A DNA stretch of 64,000 nt from Actinomycetes bacterium (GTDB lineage Bacteria > Actinomycetota > Thermoleophilia > Solirubrobacterales > Solirubrobacteraceae): NCBI GenBank assembly GCA_023404805.1, contig JAEYAL010000156.1, positions 14,885 to 78,884 on the forward strand. Direction: 5' to 3'. The translations under genes were made by a program, and so were the position numbers. Shown piece by piece: positions 7,697 through 16,914 of this stretch. The notes below the pieces were generated by a model. The model ran no database searches. It was not told the DNA's origin and saw only the letters and a list, made by a program, of their open reading frames with translations. Within the stretch, counting starts at the first letter, position 1, and the number at the start of each line of letters is the position of its first letter.

Positions 7697-9583
7697 TCAG
7701 CTGACGGGTTCGGTGCCGACGCCGCGGGCGCCCGCGACGCCCTGGCTCCGCCAGCTCGCGTCGAGCTGCGCGTAACGGCCGCCCGCAGCGACGAGCGATT
7801 CGTGCGTGCCGGTCTCGGTGACGCGGCCGTCTTCGAGCACCGCGATCTGGTCGGCACCGCGGATCGTCGAGAGGCGGTGCGCGATCACGACGACAGTCCG
7901 ACCGGCCATCAGCGTGTGAAGCGCATGCTCGATCAGCCGCTCCGACCGGGGATCGACAGCCGCGGTCGCCTCGTCGAGGATCAGCAGCCGCGGATCGGCG
8001 AGCAGCATGCGGGCAAACGCCAGCAGCTGCCGCTGGCCGCCGGACAGCTGCACGCCGCGCTCACCGATCTCCGCGCCGAGGCCGCCGTTCAAGGCCGTCA
8101 CGAACTCAGCGGCGCCGATCGCGCGCAGCGCGCCGAGCAGCTCCTCGTCGGTCGCATCCGGTCGGCCGAAGCGCAAGTTCTCGGCGATGGTGCCCGAGAA
8201 GAGGAACGGCTCCTGCGGGACGATCCCGAGCTGGCGCCGCAGCGAGTGCTGGGTGACGGTGCGCAGGTCGTGGCCGTCGATCGCGACGGACCCCTCGGTC
8301 GGGTCGTAGAACCGCGCGAGCAGCTTCGCCAGCGTCGATTTGCCAGCGCCCGTCGCCCCGACCAGGGCGAGTGTCTGGCCAGCCGGCAGGTCGATCGACA
8401 CCTCGCGCAGCGCCCAGGGCGTGTCGCCTGAGTACCGGAAGCTCACGCCGTCGAGCGTCAGGCGGCCAGCGACCGCTGGCAGCTCGACCGCGTCCTTGGC
8501 GTCATCGAGCTCGATCGGCTCGTCGAGCAGTTCGAAGATCTTGTCGAGCGCCGCCATGCCCGACTGGTACGTCGTATAGAGCTGGCTGAGCTGCTGGATC
8601 GGGTCGAAGAAGTTGCCGAGCGTGGCCATGAACAGCACGAGGACGCCGACGGTCGTGTCGCCCTGGATCACCTGCACGCCGCCGACCGCGAGCACGAGCA
8701 TCGTCGCCAGCGCGCTCGTGAACTCAACGGCGGGGAAGTACGCGGCGTTGAGATGGACGGTCGTCATGTTCGCCTCGCGGTTGCGCTCGTTGAGCTCAGC
8801 GAAACGCTCGAGGTGGCGGTCCTCGCGGCCGAACGCTCGCACGACGCGCACGCCCGACACCGTCTCCTGCAGCTCCGCCGTGAGCGCGCCGATCGTCTCG
8901 CGGGTGCGCTTGTAGGCGTCGGCGGCCGCGATCCGGAACAGGACCGAGCCGATGACCACGACCGGCAGCACCGCGAAGCTCAGGAGCGCGAGCCCAGGGT
9001 CGTAGAAGAAGAGGATGGCGCTGGCGCCGATCAGCGTGAGCCCGGACTGGAACAGCGTCACGACCGCGTCAGACACGAGCGTGTCGAGGGCCTGCACATC
9101 GTTGGTGAGCCGCGAGATCAGCACACCCGTGCGCTTGCGCTCGTAGAACGCCACGGGCAGCCGCTGCAGGTGCGTGAAGATCTGGATGCGCAGGTCCTGC
9201 AGGACGCGCTGCCCGACCCAGCTCACGAGGTACGTCTGCAGCGCGGTGCCAGCCCACACGAGCAGCGCCGACAGCGCGAACAGGATCACGACGACGGTCA
9301 GCACCTGCGAGTCGCCGGCCTTGATGCCGTCGTCGATCGCGTGCTTGACCAGCGGCCCCGGAGCGAGCGATGCGAGGGTCGCCGCGACCAGCGCCGCGAA
9401 CATCGCTGCGACGCGGCCGCGGTAGGGACGCAGCAGCGTGCCGAGCCGGCGCAGCTTGCGGCCGCCACCGCGCGTCGACGCCATCCGGCGCCGCAACTCG
9501 GCCCGGCCGCGCAGCTTCGGCTCCGCCGGGCCGTCGGCCTCGCTGACGTAGCGGGGCGGGGGAGGACTGCCGTCGCCGCTCAC
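7697..9583 (-). CDS. ABC exporter subunit, ATPase-competent half (TMD-NBD)
   Basis: 628 residues. A Pro-rich cytoplasmic N-terminus (1-45) precedes six transmembrane helices (about 50-340) and a nucleotide-binding domain (about 370-610). The NBD motifs are all canonical: Walker A GATGAGKST, Q-loop VPQEPFLFSG, signature LSGGQRQ, Walker B LLILDEATAAVD with the catalytic Glu, and H-loop AHRLST. Its GTG start overlaps the stop of the upstream ABC gene by four bases, so the two are co-translated and very likely form a heterodimer of the TM287/288 or BmrCD type. The exported substrate is unknown (drug or lipid). Confidence 0.92.
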   Translation of the reverse strand: MSGDGSPPPPRYVSEADGPAEPKLRGRAELRRRMASTRGGGRKLRRLGTLLRPYRGRVAAMFAALVAATLASLAPGPLVKHAIDDGIKAGDSQVLTVVVILFALSALLVWAGTALQTYLVSWVGQRVLQDLRIQIFTHLQRLPVAFYERKRTGVLISRLTNDVQALDTLVSDAVVTLFQSGLTLIGASAILFFYDPGLALLSFAVLPVVVIGSVLFRIAAADAYKRTRETIGALTAELQETVSGVRVVRAFGREDRHLERFAELNERNREANMTTVHLNAAYFPAVEFTSALATMLVLAVGGVQVIQGDTTVGVLVLFMATLGNFFDPIQQLSQLYTTYQSGMAALDKIFELLDEPIELDDAKDAVELPAVAGRLTLDGVSFRYSGDTPWALREVSIDLPAGQTLALVGATGAGKSTLAKLLARFYDPTEGSVAIDGHDLRTVTQHSLRRQLGIVPQEPFLFSGTIAENLRFGRPDATDEELLGALRAIGAAEFVTALNGGLGAEIGERGVQLSGGQRQLLAFARMLLADPRLLILDEATAAVDPRSERLIEHALHTLMAGRTVVVIAHRLSTIRGADQIAVLEDGRVTETGTHESLVAAGGRYAQLDASWRSQGVAGARGVGTEPVS

Positions 9584-11343
9584 AGGCCGGCCTCCTCGCG
9601 GGGCGCGAGCGCGAGGCTCGGCGCGTACTCGGCGCCGAGGTCGGTGAGGTCGCGGAACAGCGGGCAGCGCTCGCGCAGCTCCGCGGCGGTGCCGTGGTCG
9701 AGCACGCGGCCGTGCTCGAGAACGACGATCTCGTCGGCGAGGGCGAGCGTCGCGGGGCGGTTCGTGATCAGCAGCGCCGTGCGGTCGCCGATCGCCTGGC
9801 GCAGGCCGTCGACCAGCGCGAGCTCCGTCGTCGCGTCGACGGCCGCCGTGGCGTCGTCGAGCACCAGCACTCGCGGGCGGGCGAGCAGCGCGCGGGCGAT
9901 CGCCAGGCGCTGGCGCTGGCCGCCCGACAGCGTCAGGCCACGCTCGCCGATCGGCGTGTCGTAGCCGCGGTCCATCGCGGCGATGGTGTCGTGGATCTGC
10001 GCGAGGCGGGCAGCCTGCTCGATCTCCTCGAGCGTCGCGTCGGGCCGTGCGTAGGCGATGTTCTCGGCGATGCTCGCGGTGAACAGGAACGGCGCATCGT
10101 CGACGACGGCGATCTCGCGGCGCAGCCTGATCGGGTCGAGTTTGCGGAGGTCGACCCCGTCGAGCCAGACGGAGCCGGCGGTGGGGTCGTAGAGCCGCGA
10201 GACCAGCGATGCCACGGCGCTCTTGCCGGAGCCGGTCGGTCCGACGAGCGCGACGACGCGGCCTCCGGAGATATCGAGGTCGAGCCCCGAGACGGCGTCC
10301 GTCGTGGCCTGCTCGAACCGCAGCGCGACACCGCGCAGCTCGATGTGGCCGGGGCCCTCGGGCAGCGGCGTGGGGTTCGGCACGGCGACGATGCGCGGCT
10401 TCCGGTCGAGGACCTCGAAGAGCCGCGCCCCGGAGGCGACTGCGCGCTGCGCCATCCCGAGCGAGGTGCCGAGGATCCGCATCGGGCCGAGCAGCGCGAG
10501 CACGTAGCCGTAGAACGCGGTGAACTCGCCGATCGTGATCTTGCCGTCGATCACCTGGTTGCCGCCCACCACGAGCACGAGCGCGAGGCCGACCTGGGGG
10601 AGGAGCCCGATCAGCGGGTTGTAGAAGGCCCGCAGCCGGGTCGCGTGCATCGATTGGGTGAAGACGCGTTCGGCGGATTCGGCGAAGCGCTCCCGCTGGC
10701 GCTCCTCGCGCGCGAAGGCCCGCACGACGCGGACGCCGCTGATGCTCTCCTCAGCCTCCGACGTGAGCTCGCCGACTCGCTGCTGGACCTCCTGCAGCGA
10801 TGGGCGGGCCAGCACGCCGTAGCGGCGCGCGATCCAGACGACGAACGGCACCGGCGCGAGCGCCTGAAGAGCCAAGCCGGGGTTGATCCAGATCATCGCC
10901 GCCGCGCTGAGCATGATGGTGAGCGCCGACTGCAGGAGGAAGATGAGGCCGTAGCCGAGGAAGAAGCGCACGGCACCAAGGTCGACCGTGGCCCGCGACA
11001 TCATCTGGCCGGTCCGGCTGCCGGCGAAGTAGGCGATCTCGAGCGACTGCAGGTGCTCGGCGAACCGCTGGCGCAGATCGCGTTCGACGCCGAGCGACAC
11101 GCGGCCAGCGACCTCCCGCCGCAGCACCGTGAGGATCCAGCGCGCGGTCGCCGCAGCGGCGAGGACCCAGATCCAGGTGGTGAGATCGTCACGGTTGCCC
11201 CGGTCGGCGGCGTCGACCGCCTGGCCGGTGATCGCGGGGATCGCGACCGTGCCGGCCATCGCGAAGAGCGCGAAGAGCACCGAGAGCACCGATCCGGTCT
11301 TGTGAGGCGCCAGGAAGCCCAGCAGCCGTGAGAAGACGCGCAT
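9580..11343 (-). CDS. ABC exporter subunit with degenerate ATPase site (TMD-NBD)
   Basis: 587 residues, six membrane helices (about 15-310) then an NBD (about 335-570). Walker A (GPTGSGKSA) and signature (LSGGQRQRL) are intact. The Q-loop Gln is replaced (VVDDAPFLF), the catalytic Glu after Walker B is Asp (VLVLDDATAAVD) and the H-loop His is Asn (ITNRPATL). These are the classic changes of the non-catalytic half of heterodimeric exporters, where only one composite site hydrolyses ATP. The ATG at 11343 is preceded by GGAG at a good distance. First gene of the pair. Confidence 0.92.
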   Translation of the reverse strand: MRVFSRLLGFLAPHKTGSVLSVLFALFAMAGTVAIPAITGQAVDAADRGNRDDLTTWIWVLAAAATARWILTVLRREVAGRVSLGVERDLRQRFAEHLQSLEIAYFAGSRTGQMMSRATVDLGAVRFFLGYGLIFLLQSALTIMLSAAAMIWINPGLALQALAPVPFVVWIARRYGVLARPSLQEVQQRVGELTSEAEESISGVRVVRAFAREERQRERFAESAERVFTQSMHATRLRAFYNPLIGLLPQVGLALVLVVGGNQVIDGKITIGEFTAFYGYVLALLGPMRILGTSLGMAQRAVASGARLFEVLDRKPRIVAVPNPTPLPEGPGHIELRGVALRFEQATTDAVSGLDLDISGGRVVALVGPTGSGKSAVASLVSRLYDPTAGSVWLDGVDLRKLDPIRLRREIAVVDDAPFLFTASIAENIAYARPDATLEEIEQAARLAQIHDTIAAMDRGYDTPIGERGLTLSGGQRQRLAIARALLARPRVLVLDDATAAVDATTELALVDGLRQAIGDRTALLITNRPATLALADEIVVLEHGRVLDHGTAAELRERCPLFRDLTDLGAEYAPSLALAPREEAGL

Positions 11344-11402
11344 CGGGCTCCACTCTAGGGGCCGCGCGAGCCGCGCCGCAGCCGCCCGCGCTGCAAGCGA
11401 TC

Positions 11403-11615
11403 ATGCAGTCTGTGAACGCGCCACCGGCTCCACCAGCTCCCGGACTGTGCGCGGCGTGCGCGCATTTGCGGGTGATCCGCAGCGGCCGCGGCTCGGTGTT
11501 CACGATGTGCGAACGCGGCCTGCGCAAGGAACCGGGCTACGTCAAGTACCCGCGCTTGCCGGTCTTGCGCTGCGCCGGGTTTGAGCCTGGAGCGGAGCGC
11601 CCCGGAAACGGCTGA
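11403..11615 (+). CDS. Small Cys-rich protein, putative zinc-binding
   Basis: 70 residues from the internal ATG at 11403; the open frame begins earlier but overlaps the promoter of the ABC operon. It has CAACAHLRVI, then MCERGLR and a late LRCAGFEP, so four cysteines spaced as C-x2-C, C and C, suggesting a zinc-ribbon. KYPRLPVLRC looks like a conserved core. No named function. Its stop codon lies inside the stem of the terminator that follows. Confidence 0.65.
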   Translation: MQSVNAPPAPPAPGLCAACAHLRVIRSGRGSVFTMCERGLRKEPGYVKYPRLPVLRCAGFEPGAERPGNG

Positions 11616-11637
11616 GGGCCGCGTTCGCGGCCCTCAG
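11612..11637 (+). terminator. Bidirectional terminator between convergent genes
   Basis: A perfect 12-bp stem, CTGAGGGCCGCG (11612-11623) and CGCGGCCCTCAG (11626-11637), with A-rich bases after it. It contains the stop codon of the small Cys-rich gene and lies before the end of the convergent LPxTG gene. Confidence 0.8.
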
Positions 11638-11681
11638 GAAAACCTTCCAACCGGGTTGCGCCCCGGCGGTGTCGGCAGTGG

Positions 11682-11981
11682 TTACTGCTCGCGAGCTGCG
11701 CGGCGCAGGGCCACGCCAGTGCCCGCCAGGCCAAGGCCGGCGGCGGCGATCAGGCCGGCCTCGAGGCCGGTGAACGGAAGGCTGGAGTTGCTCGTGGTCG
11801 ACGGCGAGGCGTCGGCCGTGTCGGTCGGCGTGGTGTCGTCGGACTCGGTGTCGGTCTCGTCCGAGACGACGACGTCATCGTCGTCGCCGTATGCGTCCTG
11901 GGTCGCCGAAGCGGCGAACGAGGTAGCGGGGGCGAAAACGAGGGCCGTCAGAGACAAGGCGAGGAGTCGGCGATGCAGCAT
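11682..11981 (-). CDS. Small LPxTG cell-surface protein
   Basis: 99 residues, starting at the ATG at 11981, which gives a signal peptide (MLHRRLLALSLTALVFAPA). The mature part is very acidic (four consecutive Asp, then Asp/Thr/Ser-rich). A sorting signal follows: LPFTG near residue 69, a hydrophobic helix and a final RRAAREQ. This is a textbook sortase substrate of Gram-positive bacteria. No sortase gene is in the window. The LPxTG module could also simply act as a membrane anchor in this lineage. Confidence 0.8.
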   Translation of the reverse strand: MLHRRLLALSLTALVFAPATSFAASATQDAYGDDDDVVVSDETDTESDDTTPTDTADASPSTTSNSSLPFTGLEAGLIAAAGLGLAGTGVALRRAAREQ

Positions 11982-12248
11982 GCAGGTAAGACCGGTAGCA
12001 GGTCGGAAGGTTTCGGAAGTGTATCGGAGGCCCGGACGGCAGACAACGCGTGAGTCGTTCGACTGTGACGGATGTTGCAGGGCATCCCGGCTCGGCTTCC
12101 GGCCAGGCATCGTACAGATGGCCACCGGCAGAGCGGTCGCTCGCAAAGAGGTCCGACCAGTGCCGATCTCCCTGGAAGCGGCCCGAACGGATTCGGGTGC
12201 CACGCCGCTGGGCAAGGAGCCCGCGGGCACTGCAAGGAGCAACGCACG

Positions 12249-13685
12249 ATGCCATGGATGGCTGCACGCGCCCGCGTGCGAGGGATCTCGAGGAGCGGCC
12301 TGGCCGGGCTGGGCGCACGCCTGCCTGGGCTCGCAGCCGCCGGAGTCCTGGCCGCCTGCATCGGCCCGCTCGTGCCAGCGGCATCAGCAGAGGTGTCGGT
12401 GACGGAGTATCTCCCCTCCGGGCAGGCACGGACGCTCGACGACGGCCCCGCTGGCTGGAGCGCCTCCGCGCAGGTCACGGCCGTCGGCTGCGGCGCCTCC
12501 GGGTGCCCGCAGGCGACGGGCGACTGGGTCGCGGGCGCCGGTTCCCGCGGGCCTGGGGACGGCGCGCTTGAGGCCAAAGTGACTGGTCTGGCCGGGCAAG
12601 CGGGCGTCGCCACCGTCACGTGGAGGTCGCCGGCCTTCCTTGCGCCGCTGGACAGCGAAGCGCAGGCGTTCTCGATCGCAAGCCAGGCCGTCTCCACCGA
12701 GAGCGCGCCTGCAGGAGCGTCCAGCGTCAAGGTCTCGCTGGCGCCGTTCGGCGGCTTGGGAAGTCGAACAGTCGTTGAATACGCAACTCCTACCTTCGAT
12801 GGCAGCTGGACGCCTGGGCCACGGCGCGCGCTAGCGCCTGGCGCGTTGCCGCTTGGCTCATTGCACCGTTTGGAGGTCGAAGCGACGTTCCCGTTCGATT
12901 CGGCTGCCCGCGGAGCGCGTCTGCTGCGTTTCGATCTGCCCACGATCGACGTCCGCCGCACGTTTGAACCGCCCACCGGAGACCCCGGTCCCGAGCCTTC
13001 GCAGCCCGATCCTGCGGTGAGCGAACCGGTCGGCTCCGGAGCCGCGCAGTCCGTCGGCGGGCAGCTCGCTGCCTGCGGGGGCGAAGAGGTCGTGGTCCTC
13101 GGCGCGGCAGCGGCAAACGGGCGGATCGCGCTCAGCGGCGTCTCCTCGCGTGCGGCGGGCTCTCGCGTCGACCTCATCAGCGCTGATGGCTGGGCGCTGG
13201 GCCGCACCACGGTCGGCCCCTCCGGGACCTTCGCGCTGCGCGCGCGGCAGCCGAACGGCAGCCAGCGGATCGGGAGCGTCCGCGCGCGCCTCGCGGACGG
13301 CGAGCAGTCGCCGGTGGTGCGGGTCGGCCGCGACAACGTCCTCGAGTCCGTCCGCCAGCGCGGCGGCACCGTCACCGTGGCGGGCGTCCTGGGTCCGCGA
13401 GCGCGCGCCCGGCGGTCTGCAGTCGCGATCGTCATCCCCGGCGCCGACCCGTGTGGCCCGGGACAAATCGTGCACGCCACCTCGCAGCGGGTCGATCGGC
13501 GCAGCGGACGCTACCGCGCCTCCGCGCCTGTTTCGGCGGCTCCGGCCGGAACTGCCGAGATGCAGCCATTTCCGGTCATTCGAGCCCAGGTCACGACCTG
13601 GGGCCCAGGCTTGCCCCGTCGGGTGACAACCAGTCAGCCCATACTCGGCGCTCCGTCGGGTATTGCTTTGAGGCGACCGGGTTAG
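12249..13685 (+). CDS. Secreted protein of unknown function
   Basis: 478 residues. The ATG at 12249 is set by AAGGAG at 12234-12239 and opens an Arg-rich signal peptide that ends around PAASA (about residue 45). The mature protein is beta-rich with few Cys, has a Pro/Glu-rich linker near residue 245 (PPTGDPGPEPSQPDP), and a second region with carboxypeptidase-regulatory-like spacing (GRIALSGVSSRAAGSRVDLIS). No enzyme motif recognised; an extracellular structural or binding role is inferred. Confidence 0.7.
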   Translation: MPWMAARARVRGISRSGLAGLGARLPGLAAAGVLAACIGPLVPAASAEVSVTEYLPSGQARTLDDGPAGWSASAQVTAVGCGASGCPQATGDWVAGAGSRGPGDGALEAKVTGLAGQAGVATVTWRSPAFLAPLDSEAQAFSIASQAVSTESAPAGASSVKVSLAPFGGLGSRTVVEYATPTFDGSWTPGPRRALAPGALPLGSLHRLEVEATFPFDSAARGARLLRFDLPTIDVRRTFEPPTGDPGPEPSQPDPAVSEPVGSGAAQSVGGQLAACGGEEVVVLGAAAANGRIALSGVSSRAAGSRVDLISADGWALGRTTVGPSGTFALRARQPNGSQRIGSVRARLADGEQSPVVRVGRDNVLESVRQRGGTVTVAGVLGPRARARRSAVAIVIPGADPCGPGQIVHATSQRVDRRSGRYRASAPVSAAPAGTAEMQPFPVIRAQVTTWGPGLPRRVTTSQPILGAPSGIALRRPG

Positions 13686-13687
13686 AC

Positions 13688-13748
13688 CGGGCGCCTGCGG
13701 TGGGGGCGGCGGGCATGGAGTGCTTGTCGTCCCCACCACAGGCGCCCG
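13688..13748. terminator. Long hairpin after the secreted-protein gene
   Basis: CGGGCGCCTG (13688-13697) pairs with CAGGCGCCCG (13739-13748); after one mismatch the stem continues GGTGGGG (13699-13705) with CCCCACC (13731-13737), leaving a 25-base loop. It starts two bases after the stop codon and lies between convergent genes. Termination is likely, though there is no clear U-run. Confidence 0.6.
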
Positions 13749-13843
13749 ACCGAGGCCCGCCTCCGAGCAAGCGTGGCACACCGCGCAAACCGCCCCTCGG
13801 CGATGCCCGTACCTCGCGGCAAACGCGTGGCGCGGAGGCGGCG

Positions 13844-14383
13844 CTACGCCCCGACGCTGGCCGCCGCAGCGACGGCGAGGCGGTCGGCGCGGTCGTTGAG
13901 CGCCTTGTGCTCGTGCCCGGCGCCCGTCTGGTGGCCGCGCACCCAATGCCAGCGGACCGATTGCAGGCGCTGGACTTCGGCGTCGAGCGCCATCACGAGG
14001 TCCTGGTTGGCGACGGGCTTGCCTGCGGCCGTCTTCCAGCCCTTGCGCTTCCAGCCGGCGAGCCAGGTCGTCATCGAGTTCACGAGCAGCTGCGAGTCGG
14101 TCACGACGCAGGCGGACGCGTCGTCCGGCAGCGACCGCAGCCCGTTGAGGGCTGCGGTGAACTCCATGCGGTTGTTCGTCGTCTGCGGTTCGCCGCCCGA
14201 CAGCTCGACCGGTTCGCCGCCGCCTGGCGGGACGACGATCGCCGCCCAGCCGCCCGGGCCGGGGTTGCCGCTGCAGGCGCCGTCGGTCCAGATCAGCGTC
14301 TCGCCAGGACGCTGCTCGGCGGGCGATTCGACGATGCGGTTGCGGGGACGGCGAGCAGGGGGCACCCGCCCGATGGTAGGCAC
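13844..14383 (-). CDS. rnhA: Ribonuclease HI
   Basis: 179 residues, with a 30-residue N-terminal extension before the RNase H fold. The catalytic carboxylates are in place: TDGACSGNPGPGGWA (Asp), RMEFTAAL (Glu), VVTDSQLLVN (Asp) and ALNDRADRLA (Asp). The VRGHQTGAGHEHKALND loop supplies the conserved His. It degrades the RNA strand of RNA-DNA hybrids. A GTG start at 14383 is used here; a shorter start is possible. Confidence 0.92.
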   Translation of the reverse strand: MPTIGRVPPARRPRNRIVESPAEQRPGETLIWTDGACSGNPGPGGWAAIVVPPGGGEPVELSGGEPQTTNNRMEFTAALNGLRSLPDDASACVVTDSQLLVNSMTTWLAGWKRKGWKTAAGKPVANQDLVMALDAEVQRLQSVRWHWVRGHQTGAGHEHKALNDRADRLAVAAAASVGA

Positions 14384-14411
14384 CTGGCGGGCGGAGCGCC
14401 CCTGGGCCGGC

Positions 14412-15503
14412 TCAGGCCGGGAGCGACCCCGCCGGGCCCGGCAGGCCGCTTGGCTGCTCGACGGCGTCGCGGATGACCTCGTCGCTCGGCGCTTGCGGAT
14501 CGCGCTCGTCCGGGAAGATCTCGCGGACCCAGCCCGCCATCTCCTTGAGCGCGCGCCGCGCTTCGGGGTTGGCCATCCACATCGGGACGACGTGGCCCTG
14601 CCCCTCGTAGGTCTGCAGCTCGACCCGGCCGCCAGCCGCGCCGATGCGGTGCGCGAGGTCGACGCCGTCGTCGAGCAACACCTCGGCGTCGCCGACCTGG
14701 ATCAGCGTGGGCGGCAGCGCCGCGAGCTGCTCGGGCGACGCGTGCAGCGGCGAGTTGTGCCAGTCGGCGCGCTCAGCCGGGTCGGGCACGAGCGCCCGCG
14801 CGATGCGGTCGAGGACGGTGCCAGCGATGAAGAACTCGGTCTTGGCGTTCGACTGGCGCGACGGGCCGCCGTCGCCGAGGTCGGTCCACGGCGAAAGCAG
14901 GATCAGCCCGGCCGGCTGCGGCAACCCCTGCTCCTGGGCGGCGAGGCTGACGTAGGCCGCGAGGTTCCCGCCGGCGGAATCGCCCGCCACCAGGATCGCC
15001 TCCGGCGGATACCCCTCGTCGAGGAGGCCGCGGTACGCGTCGAGGCAGTCGGACTGGCAGGTCTGGATCGAGCCCTCGGGGACCATCCGGTAGTCGACCG
15101 ACACGACCGGCGTGGAGAGCACCTGCGAGATGCGCGAGGCGAGGTTGCGGTGCGTGGCGGGGGACCCGATCACGAAGCCCCCGCCATGCAGGTAGAGCAC
15201 GACGCGCTGGTGCGGGTCGACCTCATGGGCGCGCGGCGCGCGGGTCCACTCGACGGGCACGCCGCCGACCTTGGTGCGGTCGAGCTTGGTGCCACGCAGC
15301 GGCGGCGCCGGAGCGCCAAGCAGGCGGCGCCCGAACACCACGCCCCGCGACGTCGGGCGGAAGGCCGCGACCGTCGGGTAGATCGTCGCGCGCATGAACC
15401 GGCGGTGGCGCACGCTGGCCGGACTTGGAGGGCCGAAGCGCCGCAGGACGAGACCGTCGCGCTCCTCGCGCTGCTGTTCGAGGGCGTACCGGCGCTGGGA
15501 CAT
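14412..15503 (-). CDS. HSL-family alpha/beta hydrolase (esterase/lipase)
   Basis: 363 residues. The oxyanion-hole motif LYLHGGGFVIGS (about 117-128), nucleophile elbow GDSAGGN (about 188-194), Asp in GDAEVLLDD and His in GQGHVV complete the hormone-sensitive-lipase-type triad. Likely a cytoplasmic carboxylesterase acting on short or medium acyl esters. The ATG at 15503 is chosen; the open frame continues far upstream across the divergent enoyl-CoA hydratase, where it is only a shadow. An internal Met (MRATIYPTV) is an alternative start. It runs 29 bases upstream of rnhA on the same strand. Confidence 0.85.
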   Translation of the reverse strand: MSQRRYALEQQREERDGLVLRRFGPPSPASVRHRRFMRATIYPTVAAFRPTSRGVVFGRRLLGAPAPPLRGTKLDRTKVGGVPVEWTRAPRAHEVDPHQRVVLYLHGGGFVIGSPATHRNLASRISQVLSTPVVSVDYRMVPEGSIQTCQSDCLDAYRGLLDEGYPPEAILVAGDSAGGNLAAYVSLAAQEQGLPQPAGLILLSPWTDLGDGGPSRQSNAKTEFFIAGTVLDRIARALVPDPAERADWHNSPLHASPEQLAALPPTLIQVGDAEVLLDDGVDLAHRIGAAGGRVELQTYEGQGHVVPMWMANPEARRALKEMAGWVREIFPDERDPQAPSDEVIRDAVEQPSGLPGPAGSLPA

Positions 15504-15611
15504 CAGACGCTTGTATCGCACCGCCGCTCCGCTGTCACGCCCGATCAGGCAGACTGCGGCGCGACGACCCGGCTCGCCGCGCGCGGCCAGCCGACCACAA
15601 GGAGCTGCTCC

Positions 15612-16289
15612 GTGCCCACGCTCGAACGCGACGGCGACGTCTTCATCCTCAACCTCGGCGACGACGAGAACCGCTTCAACCCGCCGTGGGTCGCAGGGGT
15701 CAACGCGGCGCTCGACGAGGTCGAAGCAGCCGAGGGTCCCAAGGCCCTGGTGACCAAGGCCGACGGCAAGTTCTGGTCGAACGGGCTCGATCTCGCGTGG
15801 ATCGGGGAGCACCAGGGCGAGGCCCAGACGTTCATCGACACCGTGCACGCGCTGTTCGCCCGCGTGCTGCTGTTCCCGGCGCCGACCGTCGCCGCGATCC
15901 AGGGCCACTGTTTCGCCGCTGGCGCCATGCTCGCGACCGCTCACGACTTCAAGGTCATGCGCGAGGACCGCGGCTACTGGTGCACGCCCGAGGTCGACAT
16001 CCACATCCCGTTCACCCCGGGGATGGCGTCGCTGCTGCAAGCGCGCCTGCCGAAGGCGACCGCTCACGAGGCGATGACTATGGGCCGCCGCTACGGCGGC
16101 AAGGACGCCGTGGAGTTCGGCATCGTCGACCACTCCGCCAAGGAGCGGCAGCTGCAGGACTGGGCGGTGGCGCGTGCCGCGGCGCTGGTCAACAAGGACG
16201 GCCGGACGCTGGCCCGCATCAAGGAGCGCATGTACGGCGACACCGCAGCCGTGCTGCGCGACCCTGCGGCCAATCAGCTCGGCGCCTAG
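15612..16289 (+). CDS. Enoyl-CoA hydratase/isomerase family protein
   Basis: 225 residues from a GTG preceded by AAGGAG seven bases upstream; the open frame extends far 5' but that part is antisense to the esterase and rnhA. Crotonase-fold features are visible: KFWSNGLDLAWIG (oxyanion-hole loop, where many members have FSAGxDL) and AIQGHCFAAGAMLATAHDFKV (second oxyanion-hole region), then a segment with PEVDIHIPFTPGM. The second catalytic Glu of true hydratases is not obvious, so it may be an isomerase or a divergent member. It is shorter than usual (about 260). Confidence 0.85.
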   Translation: MPTLERDGDVFILNLGDDENRFNPPWVAGVNAALDEVEAAEGPKALVTKADGKFWSNGLDLAWIGEHQGEAQTFIDTVHALFARVLLFPAPTVAAIQGHCFAAGAMLATAHDFKVMREDRGYWCTPEVDIHIPFTPGMASLLQARLPKATAHEAMTMGRRYGGKDAVEFGIVDHSAKERQLQDWAVARAAALVNKDGRTLARIKERMYGDTAAVLRDPAANQLGA

Positions 16290-16311
16290 CGCACCAGAAC
16301 GGAGGCCGCTC

Positions 16312-16851
16312 GTGACCGCTGCGCCTGACCCGAGCTCCGGCGCAGCGCCCCTTGAGATCCGCGTCGCGCGGCTCGAGGACCTCGCTGGGATCGTCGCCAT
16401 CTACAACGCGTCGATCCCGGGTCAGAAGTCGACGGCCGACCTGGAACCCGTCACGGTCGAGTCGCGGATGGCGTGGTTCGTCATGCATGCGCCCGACCAC
16501 CGCCCGATCTGGGTCGCCGACCGCGGCGGCCAGGTCGTCGGGTGGCTGAGCTTCAGCGACTACTACGGGCGCCCGGCCTATCGGACGACCGTGGAGGTCG
16601 GCGTCTACGTGGCGCCGGAGGCGCAGGGGCAGGGCGTCGCGCGGGCGCTGGTCGCGCATGCGATCGACGCCGCGCCGGGCCTCAGCGTCCGCACGCTGCT
16701 GTGGATCACCTTCGCGGTGAACGAGGCCAGCCTGCTGCTGGCCGAGTCGGTCGGCTTCACGCGCTGGGGCCTGCTGCCGAAGGTGACCGAGCTGTCCGGC
16801 GTGCGCCGCGACATCGCGATCCTCGGCCTGGAGCTCGCCGACCCAGACTGA
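16312..16851 (+). CDS. GNAT-family N-acetyltransferase
   Basis: 179 residues from GTG with GGAGG a few bases upstream. The N-terminal RVARLEDLAGIVAIYNASI and the acetyl-CoA-binding segment VYVAPEAQGQGVARALVAHAI (Q/R-x-x-G-x-A) are those of phosphinothricin acetyltransferase-like (PAT/YncA) GNAT enzymes, which acetylate amino-acid analogues such as methionine sulfone. Substrate is not certain. It follows the crotonase gene by 22 bases on the same strand. Confidence 0.88.
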   Translation: MTAAPDPSSGAAPLEIRVARLEDLAGIVAIYNASIPGQKSTADLEPVTVESRMAWFVMHAPDHRPIWVADRGGQVVGWLSFSDYYGRPAYRTTVEVGVYVAPEAQGQGVARALVAHAIDAAPGLSVRTLLWITFAVNEASLLLAESVGFTRWGLLPKVTELSGVRRDIAILGLELADPD

Positions 16852-16914
16852 CGGCACGGCGCCGCCGACGCTCCGGAAGAAGCGCGGGTCGACGAGGCTC
16901 GGGCGCGCGAGCCG

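Noticed and set aside
13773..16289. 838-residue plus-strand frame that could look like a fusion protein ending in enoyl-CoA hydratase
   Set aside because: The first 613 codons are antisense to rnhA and the esterase; a GTG with AAGGAG at 15612 is the real start.
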